A DNA stretch of 64,000 nucleotides from Gymnogyps californianus. Its lineage: Eukaryota; Chordata; Aves; Accipitriformes; Cathartidae. A program made the position numbers and the translations under genes. A model generated the notes under the pieces. That model was given only the letters and a program-made list of their open reading frames with translations. It ran no database searches and was not told the origin of the DNA. Location of the stretch: assembly GCF_018139145.2 (NCBI RefSeq), contig NC_059479.1:3782001-3846000 (forward strand), given 5' to 3'. Positions 36,471-49,000 of this stretch are shown one piece after another; the stretch's first letter is position 1; each line of letters starts with the position of its first letter.

Positions 36471-39400
36471 AGCTCATGTGTGAGTAAAACACTGCAGCAC
36501 CTGAACTTAAATTCTACCTTTGACTGTTTATTAATTTTAGTTGCTATTCCATCGGGATTCTCTGAAATGAGGGTTGGACCTTATTTTTAAATCTTGTTTT
36601 TAAAAAAGACTTGAAACAGTCCTTGGGATAGTGCAACATTTCTGACTGATTGACCGAACTCTGGTATCGCTCCTGTGAGTTGAGATTTTGAAGAAAGCAC
36701 TTTGATGAGTATCATGCATTTTGGAAAGAGTTAAAGTAACTAAATATTTCAGTCTTTGAAATGGTAGCATTTTTGCATTTTTCTTTAGTCTCCATAAAGG
36801 CTATTCTAGCATTTTTTTTCCTCAATGGCTGATGTACATTTCTTAAGGCTGCATTGATACTGGGTTGGTGAGCACATCATTGATTTTTAATTTGCCCTTC
36901 CCAGAATAGTTTTAACTGTCAAAGTCCTGGCAAACGAGATTTAGGAAACTGATAAACTTCAGAGACAGAATCTGTTGTTAAGTCCTTACTAGGTAGCTCC
37001 TGATAAATATTGACGAACGAAGACACTGAGGTTTTTATGTGTCACTCAACCTAACGAGCACACTTGTAACTAACACTTTCTGTTGGAGAAACATATTGAA
37101 GCCTGAACAAGCAACAGGTTTGGCCAATTGCAACTGAATAGTTCATATAAAAGTGCAGATTTCAATTTTTTCTTTATTTCATTTTACTTCCTATCATCAT
37201 CTCAGTAATATTCCAGATGACACCCTCCTGCATAGGGATCTGGCTGTGAGTTACACTGACCCAAAAACCTGTACGTAGTTGTTTCTGACTGATGCAGTAT
37301 GAAATGCGGGACGGTGATTGTACAGCCGAGGAGCTGTTTCCCACCAGGGAGTCAGACCAGGCAACCTTCACGTACTGCAGCGCTGCGTTTCAGAGTACGT
37401 CCTTTGCCCACCCGACACACAGACATTTGGGAACTAGGTCTGACACTGCATGTGATGGTTTTTCCTCCGTGCAGCATAAAAAGCCTCAGTGTAGACTCTG
37501 TCTAGTCCCAGGCACTGCAACTGAGAACTAAAGGCAAGAAAATGAGGAAATTGCTTCTGTGTCATATTTTCTAGGTCTCTGCTGATCTTGTCATTGAAAG
37601 GCGAAGGAGATGGTATTGTTTACTCAGAGAAGACAAGACTAAGGGAAGAATTAATTGTCTTTCATATGTAAAAGTAAGCTATAAAGAGCAGGAAAGTAAC
37701 CTTCCCTGTTCTCTGTTGTTCCATGTCCCACACAGGTCAGTTTGCGCTGCTTTCAGAAAGCTGCATCACCTTGTGATCTCATTCCTGCCTGGTGGTACAG
37801 CACAGCAAACGCGGGCAATGTTGAGCTTTTTTTTTAATTTCTCATGGGCACAGTTTCACATTCGGCTACAGTTACCACCTTCCTTGTTCATCTTGTCTTT
37901 TAAACAGTGGCACAATCTCAGTAGAAGAGTTTTGGCGAAACCGTATCCCCCAGCCCAGTGGTAGAGCAGGGCAGGAGGCAATTCAGCCTTCACCACGCTC
38001 CTCCTCATCTGAGGCAGTGAGCTGAACAGCCCCAGCTGGCTACAGTGCTGGTAGCCCAAGAGGGACATTCGCCTCTCAGAGGTTTTGGCTTTGGGTTTTT
38101 TTTTTCCAAATGAAAATGCCTGAGAGGAGCAGGACTTTGGCTGTGCCCGTGTCCTCAGCACCTCCTAGAAGCGGCAGAGCAGAGGGACACTGAAAACCCG
38201 TTCTGATGCAGCGTATGGGCTGCAGGAAGCTCAGCTGGGGATGGGTGTTTGCAGGCTGGGGGGCACTGCCGAGGCTGGGGTGCAGCACCCACAGCCCCTC
38301 TGCGTCTGCTCTGTGACAGCTCCGATTTCCTACCAAGCATCTCCTTGTTTGTAAATTGCCTTTGAAATGGCGTTATGCCAATAAAGTTGGTGTTAGCTGG
38401 ACACAAGGTGATCTTGGCTAAATGGCAAGTTAATGGACGATGTATTTCAGCAATTTTATGAATCTTGTATAATGCAGACTGCTATCATCATAAACTCTAA
38501 CAGAATCAATAGTGACCAATCTCAATTTAAAATCTGGATCTATAGTAATACACAGCGAGAACACTCTCCTTTAGAAATGCATGGCTGTGCATTAAAAGCT
38601 GAATGCTGGTTTAAGTAATTGCTATCTACAAGTAAGTGGCCCATTAATATATTTATTTACAGGATATTTTTGGTAACATGACAAAATGCGGGCTAACCCG
38701 AATTGTTACGAATTTCCTTCATGGCCTCAGCTGATCTCCGCGACTGCTCCTGTGCCTGTGTGTGGGCGCGTGGGCGCAGACTGAGCCCTAAACTACAAGC
38801 GTGATAATTCACAGCCTCGCCGGCCCTGGGCTGAGGATCTGTTACCTTTGGCAGCGATACTGATATAAAGACTTCCTGCGTTCCCACTGCTTCTTCCTGC
38901 TGTGGTACCGCAGCATCCTGCCTGCGCTGCTGCTCCGTGCTGGGGTGAGGAGGGAGGGAGAGGGAAAGGAATTTACAGAGGTTGTTTTAAAGCCAGGTCA
39001 CGTGCTATCATCATTTGTTATACATACTACAAATGTTTAGGCACTTGTAAAATCACTATTAATAAACATTTTGACTTCAGTTCTGTCTGCAAATAAGGGC
39101 GTCTTTGATAATTTGAAGCTGGGATGGAAGGGGAGAAAAAACAAGTATTTTTTAAAACGATGAATTCATAGATGAATTATGAATTACTACAGTTTTATAT
39201 TTGTACATCAAAGAAATCATTTGAAATGAGCCAATTCACTGTCAGCACAGCACAAATGCTGCAGCTTGCTCCCTTCCATTAGACCGTCATCCATTTCTGC
39301 TTCTGTTGGCCAGCTAACACTGGCATCTTAACAGAGCATCCTTTGCATGAACGTTGGAGTATGGTAATCTAAGGTAGCGGAAAAAATTCTTTTTGGAGCT

Positions 39401-39612
39401 CATTTCTTTTAAATAAAGAAAGAAGAACTCCCATTATTCTGAGTTTCAGTTAGAAATCAGCAAGATTTTGCTGTATCTTCGTTATGTGATCTATTGACAT
39501 AATCCAAAGTTATGAAAGTAAATATATTTTACTTTACATATATCTACATATATTAAAATGCTCTTATGATAACTGATGCTTAACAAAGTGGATCTTTTAT
39601 AACATTTAAACT

Positions 39613-40140
39613 TCATAAACAGACATTTGGCTTTGCATGTTTGAAAATGTATGCACTGCTTTTTCCAAAATGACATTGAAACATGTATTCACCGAGTAGT
39701 AGATCCCTTTCACCATCTATCAGTTCTTTGCTTTGGCTGTCTGCAAGAGGGGTTAGTTGTGGGAAAAGGAGAAGGTTTTTTGTGTCCCTGAAATGTAACT
39801 GCTCATCTTCATGCTCTCTCAAAGCTATGAGGCCTGCCCTAGCTTCCCGATCTGTTTCTGTGGCTAGTGTATCTATCTGCCCGACTAACTGCAGATCTTT
39901 ACCTCTAAGAGCAATCCAGCTCTACGCCAACACGGCTGGGACAGCCTCTATGTTTAAGGTCATTATCTTTAAAAACAACAATCATCTCAGATGGGTTAGG
40001 CCACATATATACCTGCTGCCTCTGGTAACAGAGCAAGTGTGCCCAATATTCTGGAATAAATTTTGGCCGGTCAGAGGGATGGTGGAGATGAAACAGCCAG
40101 AGAAGTGGCAAGTTCGTACTGAACTATACAGATTGGCCCG
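39613..40140 (-). pseudogene. unidentified coding-like region, possible decayed pseudogene
   Basis: On the minus strand one frame stays open for about 100 codons, from near 39921 to a TGA at the 39613 end, and has protein-like composition (for example GQIDTLATETDREARAGL and GERDLLLGEYMF). Upstream in the same frame, to about 40140, only two stops interrupt it (a TAG near 39922 and a TGA near 39990). A neighbouring frame is open at 39905-40111. This could be a decayed retrocopy or retroelement fragment, but I could not place it in any family. No poly(A) tail or terminal repeats are visible. The plus strand is also open here for 154 codons, so chance remains likely. Confidence 0.25.
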
Positions 40141-41060
40141 GCTCTAATTAATCGTCATGTGCTTCAGTCAGCCAACAGTGAGAGAGAGACGTATTTATTT
40201 TTCACAAGAAAGTCTGAAATAAGACAGTGGATGGAAACTTAGTCATTATGAATTGTTAGGTGAAGACATGGTTTCATCATAATGAGGTTTGCATCACAGT
40301 TCCTTCACAATAAACATTGCAATACAATACATCTTATGTTAAGGTTATTAAGAGTGCTTTCGAAGTATACAGCCTTATGTAAACATTATGCATTAAGCAC
40401 TTGAGTGTCACAATATCGCATGCATGTACGCACGGCACCGGGGTGCAGGCGCCTTTTGGACTGTGCCTGCAGCTGTCCTGCTGGAGAGGCAAAGAAGTGG
40501 TTGGGGGGATAGTACGTTGAGCCCTACCTTTGGAGGGTTGAATACAGGCATGGAGTGCCTGCACAGTTCTCATTTTAGGATCTGGGCTTTGCCTGAAGCT
40601 TTAATCTTAGTACCAGAAGGCCATATGCCTAAAATGAATTGTCCCGCCCTTCCACCAAAGTGGCCAAATAGAAAGGAAAAACAATTGGCATTAAATGAAA
40701 CAAGATGAATTAGCTAAAAAGCGAGGAAAGAATAAACAGGAATGAAAAATAAACTTTAATTTGCTCCAGTGCCAGTAGGATTTGGCATTTAACTTTAATC
40801 ATATATTTCATTCTGTATCAGGAAGAAATACCTGTTTCATGTTTCCCCTGACGATTCCTGCCATTAGCTGAAAGTCTGTTTATTCCCAGAGCTGTGCTGC
40901 CATCAGTTGATGATGCTGGGGCACTTACAGAGATGTTTTGGCAGGAAAAATGCTTTATTGTTCATAACATTATTATGAAACATAATATTTTTCTTTGTAG
41001 ACCAGTCCAAAGCAATTCCATATAAACTGTTGCATTCTCTCCCTTGGTGTCAATCGGATC

Positions 41061-41071
41061 GGGGGGGGGGG
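41061..41071. repeat. poly(G) run
   Basis: Eleven consecutive G, an unusual homopolymer in this AT-rich setting. Confidence 0.8.
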
Positions 41072-43480
41072 CAGAGAGGGGAACTACGTCCCAAAAAGAA
41101 GAAAACAGACAAAAAAGCTAGTAACTTAAATAACAAGGAATAAACTCCCTATTGGACTTTTTTTTAATAGTTCTATAAAACTGGTGAAGACAGAAACGGT
41201 ACTCAGAGATTTTTGGTGTCAGATCAGTGCTTTGCATTTTATGTGATCATTTACACCTGCGCAAAGTAAGTATTTGATAGCATTTGACAGCTGATTTATT
41301 AGCATTTGACACCTATATTACAATGCTGAAATGACTCTACAATGTGCAAAGCAGTGGAAAAACCACTGATTCCTTTCATGGCTTTTTCCTGGTAGTTTAA
41401 TACTGCGATTCCATTCCAAAGGAAAAAAATGAATTCCTCACACCCTGATTGTAATTCTTTATTTCTTCTAATATGTATTATGTTCAGCTCATACTAACTT
41501 AGGAAAAAATAAAAGGAAAAAGAGAAAAGCAGTTGTGTTTAATTCGCAGACCTGATTCACAGACGCTGGCTCTGAAACGAAATCAAAACCAGGCCACGCT
41601 CATAATACTGCAAGGAGTCACAGAAAAATGAGAAGTCTGCTATTGTGATGAGAAACACTGCAGGACTAAGACTCTTGATTTATAACAGAGCTGGTAAGTA
41701 AATTGCATATTTTTTATAGTTAATAGTTTTTCAAATAAACAGAAATTTTCACCAAATGAAAGTTCTGTTTTCACTGAAATTATTTTTGGCTTCTTCAAAG
41801 CAAACCCTCAAGGAACTCCAAAGCCACGGTATTTCTTTTTCACTGTTTTGAAGACAGGCAGTAACAGACTCTGTTCAGAATCCATATAAGAAAGAAGGGG
41901 TTGATCAGTTTAATACTTTCTGGAATGTGGTGGACTTCTCAGTTTTAGAATTATTAAAATAGTTGCACCCAGTGAAAAAAAATCAACGTCAGCAATATCA
42001 CCTATATGCACAAAAAGTTACTGGAGCTCTGAGTTTACAAAAAGAGTAAAAGACCCTTCCCCACCCCAGGAAATCAAGCCCACTAAGAAGGATCATGAAC
42101 ACAGTAAAAAGTCTAAATTATGTATACTATTTGTCAAATACGCAATTATTTGAAATGCAACTGCCAATGTTACGTGTTGACAGGATGTGATATCTTAATG
42201 AAAATAATAATACTGTTTGCTCATCTGGTACCAGCCCAATTTCAAAAAGAAAAGCCTCTCAGATTTCACACATCATCGTAGCTTTTCCAGCTAAAATAAT
42301 GTGGTAGCTAGTGTAGCATGAATAAGTTAAGTATCTGTGAAGTTCATGGACTGGTGAAGAGGGAGGACCAATTTGCCAAGCTCTGAATTACTGACAGACT
42401 GAATGACCCATGTCTAGTCTTGTCACGTTACTTTACATTACACATTGTAACACAATCCAGCGGAACATAACCTGGAAAAAAATTACTTCAGCGCTAGATT
42501 GCAAGATTTTCAAGGTTACAAGTGTTTGATTGTCATGGGGCCCACATTTGCTAGATCAATTATAGTGGCCTTTCGCTGGCACCTATTGATAAGGCGAAGA
42601 AAGCAGCTGTTAGCTTTACCATCACTCAGAATTAACCTCTCCCATATTTACCAGTGTATGTCTTTTGGTCTACACAATTTACAAAAAAAATCAAAGCTCC
42701 TAATGCTCATTGCAACTGCCCTTTTCTGTGTTCACGACACTGGTTTTACTTTCAGTTCCTCGCTCGGAGCAGCGTACCTAGCCAATTTTCATTAAAGGAA
42801 AGAAGACGATCTTAAATGTAAGTCAAAGGACAACAAAATTATTTATTTTGAAACAAGAAAAAAAAGCAGGTAATTTTACTTTCTCAGCATGACAGCTATA
42901 TCTGAGGAGGAGAGAAAGAAACAAACCCAAACATTTATTTTATGTATCTTGTACCCAGTAAGAGTAGCAAGGGGAAATAATTAAAGGTATCACTTGCTCA
43001 GTCTCAGGGAAGGATTGATTTCCAACGATAGTGGTTCCAGTATAGTGCACCCCAATACATAAGATTTTACTTATTTTATAGCTGTGATTTAGAAACAGAG
43101 AACTGACCAGGAATTACTACTGATGGGATCTATATGCTGAGGCATATTGAAAGATAATGAAGATAACATCAGCTGCTGCAAATGGGCTCTGGTTATTTTT
43201 GACTTAAGTTTTATTAGGAATTTGAACGTGACGTCCCTTCCTGATCAACACATCCACAGCCCATTAACGTCAATGAGAGTTATGCTTACATGGCAGAGAG
43301 AGCAGATCTTAGTTGTGTATGTCCAGAGTGTGACACGCAGCCCTGAGTTCTGTGGCTTACTCAAACAATGACAAGTTAATGAGGATTTACTTTGTGTGCT
43401 ATAATTCTATAAAAGTAATTTTTTAAATAGCATAATGGATTAATATTTACTTGACAGTCTTTGCATCGTTTAGTCCCTGG

Positions 43481-43510
43481 TTTCTATCTTACAGTCTTGT
43501 AAGATAGAAA
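43481..43510. repeat. perfect 12-bp inverted repeat with 6-nt loop
   Basis: TTTCTATCTTAC at 43481-43492 is the exact reverse complement of GTAAGATAGAAA at 43499-43510, with loop AGTCTT. The right arm runs into a second GATAGAAA copy. It can form a stable hairpin; its function is unknown. Confidence 0.85.
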
Positions 43511-46006
43511 GATAGAAATAAATATTTACTCACTCTTCATGCATGCAGTTTATTCTATCTAGAACGGTAGCCAGCTCTATTCATTGTGTTGCCTTTCAGC
43601 TAGAGGCTATAAAGAAAGAAAATTAATTGTTGTTAAACTTAGGTATGTGATAAAAAGAAAGAAAAAGTTAGTGCTGACTCCTGTCCCCATTTTACTACAA
43701 GCGCCCCCTCCCACCCCTGTCTCCTCTGCCAATGGGGGGGGCGATATGTGTATATATGCATGTAAAAATAAGATTACCTCAAGCTCATTACTGTCCGCTG
43801 ACAGGGTCCTGCTGTAAAAACTTTTGATGAATAGTCAGCATCTAATTCCTGAGTAATAAAAAAACCCTAAGTTGCTTGCAATCATTATTCCAAATGGAAA
43901 AATTAATTGTAAATAACTGGAAGTCAATTAAGGCTGGGTTCTGCCGGGTAATGCAAATCTTTTATAGTTTTGTTTCAGTTAACTGCCTCATTAATGATTT
44001 ATAGATGTGTATACAGCTGTGGGAACCATAGCATTATCTAATGCACTCAGAGAATAATTACATATGAAAAGAACTATGCAGCTCAAGGGAAAAACTCAGA
44101 AATTACTTACTGCCTTAACTTCAACCATATTAAGATGCAAAGTATTTAGAAACCGACTGTGATGTTTTATCATATTCTTAAGGTTTTATATTCTTTTTAA
44201 AAAGGGAAAAATAATTCTTTCTAAAAAAATATTTGTATACTTCAGTATTACACAGTACACAAAAATCAAGACTTCTCAAACTGAGAATGTAAGCAAGCCA
44301 TTTATTTATTATTTAAAAGCCTAAGTTATAAAACACTCCCATTCCCTTTGTGCATCTGCTATACAGGAAAAAAAGACATTTCTACAGTTAAAAAATTCAT
44401 GGGCATATGCATATATCTCCCTGATTTACATAGAGCTAGAAGTAATTTTGGAAAGACTTCAGGAGTCATTTTCCTGGATATACAAATATATTGGTATTTG
44501 TTCTTTGGTGATACCATTGTTTGAAGTTTGAGAGTTTTTTGTAAAATATTCTTTTCACTCCTGAAACTTATTTAACTTCTAATAGGGCAGTAAACCTAAA
44601 GTTTGCACAATTTGCTACTTATTTCTTATAAATTCGAATCCAGAGTTAAACTGCTGTTAGACATTTGGAAGCACCATACAGGATCCTTCGCTTTTAAGTC
44701 TGCTTTTCTTCTTACTTAGAGCTGAGGAGGTCAGGGTCTTTCACACCAAAATCAGGCATTTGACACCCAGAACCTTCCCTGAAATTTTGAAAACAGTTGG
44801 CTTTGTAATACTGCAGATCCTCAGTCCAAAGCTTCTAGCATCGCTACGAGCAAATTCTCTCTTGCACGTCTGTGGGAACAGGACAGAAAAGCAGAGCTCG
44901 CTCGCCCTCCGGGCTCTGCCTCCCAAAAGCATCTTTCATCTTCAGGCCTGAAGGAAATCCCCATCCCATGCTTTTGTCCATAAAGTGACTCCAGGAAAAT
45001 AAGGGGGATTGTGGGCAGCTGCTGTTGGTTTGATCTGTTTCTGGCTCCCACTTTGTTTACTACCTGGTTGCTTTTATGTCCCTTTGAGTTTCCCAGCTCC
45101 GTATCTGGTCTGCCTTTCACCCCCTGTCCCTCACTGAATCTGGCTTTTCGTGGGTACTTCTTCCTGTGGTGTTGGCAATAAAGTTTCCTCGTGCCTTGCT
45201 ACCACTCTTGCCCCACCTTCAGCCCAGCCAAAGACCGGTGGATTAAAGCATCCTCGCAGCCACCTCTTTCCCCATTACTGACACAGCACAGCTCCCAGAA
45301 GTTTCTTCTTCTTCTTGCTCCTTCTTCACCACATTCTTCGGGACTCTGCTCCCAACTCTTTCCCCTAGCCCAGTGCTCTTGATTTGTTTGCTCAGTCAGA
45401 TGTGATGTGATCTGTCAGTGCTCCTTCTTACATGTTGTGTGATTTAGGGCAAGTACTTTTTTTGCCTTATATTTAGTAATATTAAAATCCTGGACCAGGT
45501 ATCTATTTGAATTATACATGGCCAGAGGGAGACAAATAAAATTATTTTTTATTTTGTCTACAGATGCTTAGGCTTTTACATAAACTTACAACTAACCTGT
45601 ATCACTGACTTGTTTCACAAACAATGTCAGCACGTTTTACCAGCTAGGAAAAAAAGAAATCAGCCTGACATCCTTTTGAGGGGAGGTGGGGTGGGGGAAG
45701 GACACCAGAAACTCATTCCATGGTTTCACAGCAGCACTAAAACACAAATGCTGCTTGGCCACCAGACTGCTGTTTCTAGCCAACTGGGCTGTAGGGTTAA
45801 ATGGAGCACAGAAATGTTCTGTATCCTGCTTGCTGTGTTAGAGAGCTTGTTCCATACAGAGGGATGCTCAGATGAAAATTCACAAGTTTTGTCTTCGCAG
45901 AAAATCTGTGGTTTCTTTTGCATGCCTTTAAAAGAACAGGTTTACATGTTTATAATTATATGTTTCTGCTATCACTGAAGAAAATTACTTATTATAGATT
46001 TTATTG

Positions 46007-46072
46007 ACTCATAGGATAATTCAGGTTGACGAGGTCTCAGGAGGTCATCTATTCCTACCTCCTGTTCAAAGA
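46007..46072 (-). mobile_element. CR1 3'-end fragment, decayed
   Basis: A reverse-oriented CR1 tail. The + strand begins ACTCATAGGATAATTCAGGT and continues with GAGGTCTCAGGAGGTCATCT and CCTACCTCCTGTTCAAAG. It matches the complement of the CR1 3' end (CATAGAATCATTCAGGTTGG, AAGATCATCTAGTCCAACC) with many substitutions, so it is older than the copy at 10170-12001. Only about 65 bases remain. Confidence 0.7.
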
Positions 46073-49000
46073 CTTATGCATCTACATCAGTGACCATGTG
46101 TGAAATGAAAATGAAGTCAAAAGCATGGGAATAATTTATTTGGAGATTTTATTGCCAGAGAATAAAATAGAAATAGACAATTGAAATTGTCATAAAATAT
46201 TTGTAACTCTGCAGTTGTGTCTTACTTGGTAATGAAGCATTACATTAATCTACAAGAACAGATTAATAACTGCAAATCAAGTATCATTTAGCATTAGAAA
46301 AATGTACGTTTAATTCTAAGCTTTTGAAGTTGCATTGACTAATCTGCATAAGGAACAGCTAAATAAATCAAGACTCTGCAATCTGGGAAAGAAATGACTG
46401 AGAATTCATGAGACAGAGGTCCATATAATCATTAATGCCACAAAGAAAATGACAAGAGAATGACTATTCAGCATTTAATACAAGAAGTGAGGGCTATCAA
46501 ATTAAAGTATCAGGTATCAGGGTAAAGCAATAGAAGGAAGCAGTCCTTTCTACTGTGGGACCTCAGCTGAAGAGCTATTGCTGGGGCGTTAGCTTACTTC
46601 TGATCAAAAAGTGATTTCCACAAATTCAGGCAAGAAAAAAAACCCAAACCCCAAAAGCTGTCTAGGGTGATTAAGCACACAGATACAGCCTTTGGCTTAA
46701 GACATCCTCATGGATTTCTTCGTGGATTTCTAGGCACAGAAATGTATAGCCTTGATGCATACTTGATCCTACTCTTCCCTTGGCATATTCCTGGGGAGAG
46801 CGTGGGCTTGACGCCCTTTGGTTTGACACAGTATGGCCATTCTTATCTTCTGCTATCTCTATTTGTACATATTATCTCAGTGCAACTACCACAGCTCTTT
46901 ATGTTAAGTCTTCCTCAACAGTAGCCAGTAACCTTTATGGCCATTTCTTAATTGCTCTTGGAAAATAAGGTAAGGGGAAAAAAAATGAGGTAACGTATTT
47001 GGCAAACCATCTTCTAATTAGCAAAATTATTTAGTAATTGTTTCTTTAACTATAGTTTATCACACATTGCACTGTGAATTGAAAAGAAGACATTCTTAAT
47101 TCTGGTTTTAACATACTTTATAATCAAAACGGTAAAATAAAGGCACATCACTATGATTTAATGTATGGTGGAAGACAGGCAGAAAAGCTTTCCAGTCCAT
47201 ATCTGCCAGCTATTAACCATGCCTCTGTCAGATCTGAGTGTTTCATAAAGATGCTCGCTCAGAGACGAAAAGAAGAATGCAGATCAAATTTGCATCTTAG
47301 ATCTTTTGCCCCTTAGAGAAAAACAGGAACACTGAATTATAAACTGGTAGTAATGTTTTATTGTGAATTCCTTTACCATCTGAAATTTAACTTAGTGATG
47401 TGATTGCTACGCACAGTAACTCTGCCATTCTTTTTCTTTACGCTGTCCCTTGCTCAGATTTTGAAGATCAGATACAAGAATAAGCTAAAAGCCACAAACA
47501 TTGTAGTGGCAGAGGGAACATGAGAGGAATGGAAGAGACACATGAGACCTCACGGGACTCCCCATCCCACCAGCTGACCAATGGAAGACGCAGAGTTCAC
47601 GAGATGACAAACTCATTCCCTTCGCAGGCACAGCTTGCTTTCGCATCTGTTTTTTTCCTAATCTGATAAGTTCTCATAACTGAAAAATCATGGCCAAGTA
47701 AGCATTTATTTTGTTTCCACACTACATTCTTCATTTGAAAGATTTGTAAATCAGACATGAAAGTCACTCACTCCAAGTTGAAGTCTGATGTTACAAAGGT
47801 TCAAGCTGGGAGAAAAACAAAATAAATTCTGATCTATTGTATTTACTAACATTCCAATTATGCCTTTCCCTTTTATACAGTTCTGGGGGAAGGCAGGGGG
47901 AAATGACACATATTTATCAATGTGGTGTTATACTTTATTCTGCCTATATGCCTTTGGCAGTAACTTCAGAAGATGAATGCCAAACATAACCAGCTAATAA
48001 CTCAAGAGCTATTATTCTGAGTTACACACACCCTGAAGGAGAGCAGCCTCAGTGATCATTTCTCCTCCTGGATCAAATTTTTGAAGTGTTCCAGTTGGGT
48101 CAGTGTTTGCACAAGAAATGCTCCCCCTTAATTCTCATGAATTCTGCTGGCCATACTGTCCTTCCCGTGGGGTACAGAGAATACAACAAATGCAGGTAGT
48201 GAAGACTACTTGGATGGTTTTGCAAAAATCCAAGCAGAGGACGAAAATTCAGAGAAGGCAGTACTGTTACTGAAACAGTCTCTTAGGTTACAGTAGCTAT
48301 AATTTCCAGAAACAGGTGAAATTCAAAGTTCAGACTTTTCACAGTTCTGTTATTGCTCATGTGGAGAAGTCTAAAAAACCAGTTGCATTTCTGGTCTGCA
48401 ATTTCAAAGTATAAAAACATCACAAGAAGAAATTAGCTATGAATAAACTGTAAGTGAATTCAAGAAAGTTGATAAATACTGTTAGGACTGATGTATATAG
48501 GCACTGGCAAAGAACAAAGAAATGGCATAAACTGACTTGCCTAAAGGTTGAAGAGGATGGGGAGCTGAAGGAGCGAAGAAAATGTGTAGAGAAAAGAAGG
48601 AAGAGGGTGTGTTAAGAAGTGAAGTGATACGGTTCATGACACAGTTACACCAAGTAGAGCTGGAAAATTTTAAAGCAGTCCTTAAGAGTTCAGCCTTTCC
48701 TTGCTGTATGCCAGTGTCTGTTTTCTGTTTGCAGCACTCTTTTTGGAAATCCATGCAGATTATCTCCTTTCAGAATCACTACTGCCTGGACGTTGGGATG
48801 CAGCCAGTTTGACAGCCAGTGAAAAATTAAGACCATAAACAAACATTCGCTAAAACCAAATAAACCCAACTCTATTAAAATGCAAATATTTGTTTAAAAG
48901 TTATTATAGTAAGAGGCAGATACAGGAAACCAAAACATACCACATCTTATAGCTACTCCTAACTCTGCTTTTTTAAAAATATTTACATACTTCTAACTGG

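Larger units (their letters stand above)
36500..46006. other. intergenic DNA downstream of DACH2 (first part)
   Basis: AT-rich, with no exon structure that I recognise. It contains a G run at 41061-41071, a perfect hairpin at 43481-43510, and an unidentified coding-like minus-strand stretch at about 39613-40140. A GC-richer stretch at 37700-38340 was read in all frames and resembles no known gene. Confidence 0.65.
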
